The translations under genes and the position numbers were made by a program. DNA of 6,848 bases from Gammaproteobacteria bacterium (GTDB lineage Bacteria; Pseudomonadota; Gammaproteobacteria; Xanthomonadales; Xanthomonadaceae), in contig JANYBA010000370.1 of NCBI GenBank assembly GCA_025360985.1, forward strand, positions 1 to 6,848, in the 5' to 3' direction. Each line of letters starts with the position of its first letter. Position 1 is the stretch's first letter. This document shows positions 6,831 to 6,848 of the stretch, piece by piece. Below the pieces are notes generated by a model. It saw nothing but the letters and a program-made list of their open reading frames with translations, did not search any database and was not told where the DNA came from.

Positions 6831-6848
6831 AGGCCACCCAATCGGGTG
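6831..6848. terminator. possible intrinsic terminator cut by window edge
   Basis: CACCC-AATC-GGGTG (6835-6848) forms a 5-bp stem with a 4-base loop, preceded on the plus strand by AGAAAGGC. If the sequence continues with GCC and T residues beyond 6848, the stem would lengthen and the structure would work in both directions. It would then end the plus-strand ORF at 6770 and a minus-strand gene beyond the right edge. Only half of the evidence is inside the window. Confidence 0.35.

Noticed and set aside
6808..6848. A possible gene start (ATG at 6808, MRTINNQKGHPIG) at the right edge
   Set aside because: No ribosome site precedes it, only 13 codons are visible, and a hairpin that looks like part of a terminator begins at about codon 10.

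Overview
The window is a GC-rich piece of bacterial core chromosome. All recognised genes lie on the minus strand, so transcription runs from right to left. It holds six tRNA genes, then the protein quality-control genes tig, clpP, clpX and lon. The gene order tig-clpP-clpX-lon is typical of Proteobacteria. The protein sequences, especially the ClpX and ClpP N-termini, and the tRNA cluster just upstream of tig look most like Gammaproteobacteria of the Xanthomonadales/Lysobacterales group. That placement rests on remembered sequence similarity, not on a search.

Right end (about 6447-6848): a small plus-strand ORF of unknown function (6507-6770), a possible terminator cut by the window edge, and a clear sigma70-type promoter reading leftward into the tRNA cluster. 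Centre (5783-6446): tRNA-Arg(ACG), tRNA-Pro(TGG), tRNA-Arg(TCT), tRNA-His(GTG), tRNA-Lys(CTT) and tRNA-Leu(TAG), in transcription order, all with encoded CCA. The 80-nt gap between tRNA-Leu and tig shows neither a convincing terminator nor a convincing promoter. A mixed tRNA-mRNA operon feeding tig and clpP is therefore possible.

Left two thirds (1-5702): trigger factor (432 aa), ClpP (207 aa), ClpX (428 aa) and Lon (745 codons visible, the C-terminus lying beyond base 1). Trigger factor meets nascent chains at the ribosome. ClpX unfolds tagged or damaged proteins and feeds them to ClpP. Lon is a one-piece AAA+ protease for misfolded proteins. An intrinsic terminator follows clpX, and lon has its own promoter closely matching the sigma32 heat-shock consensus. 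Lon is thus separable from the tig-clpP-clpX unit and probably heat inducible.

I find no mobile element, CRISPR array or novel defence-type system. The items most worth a second look are mismatched helices in tRNA-Pro and tRNA-His, the palindrome inside the lon heat-shock promoter, the missing tRNA/tig boundary and the unrecognised ORF at the right end.
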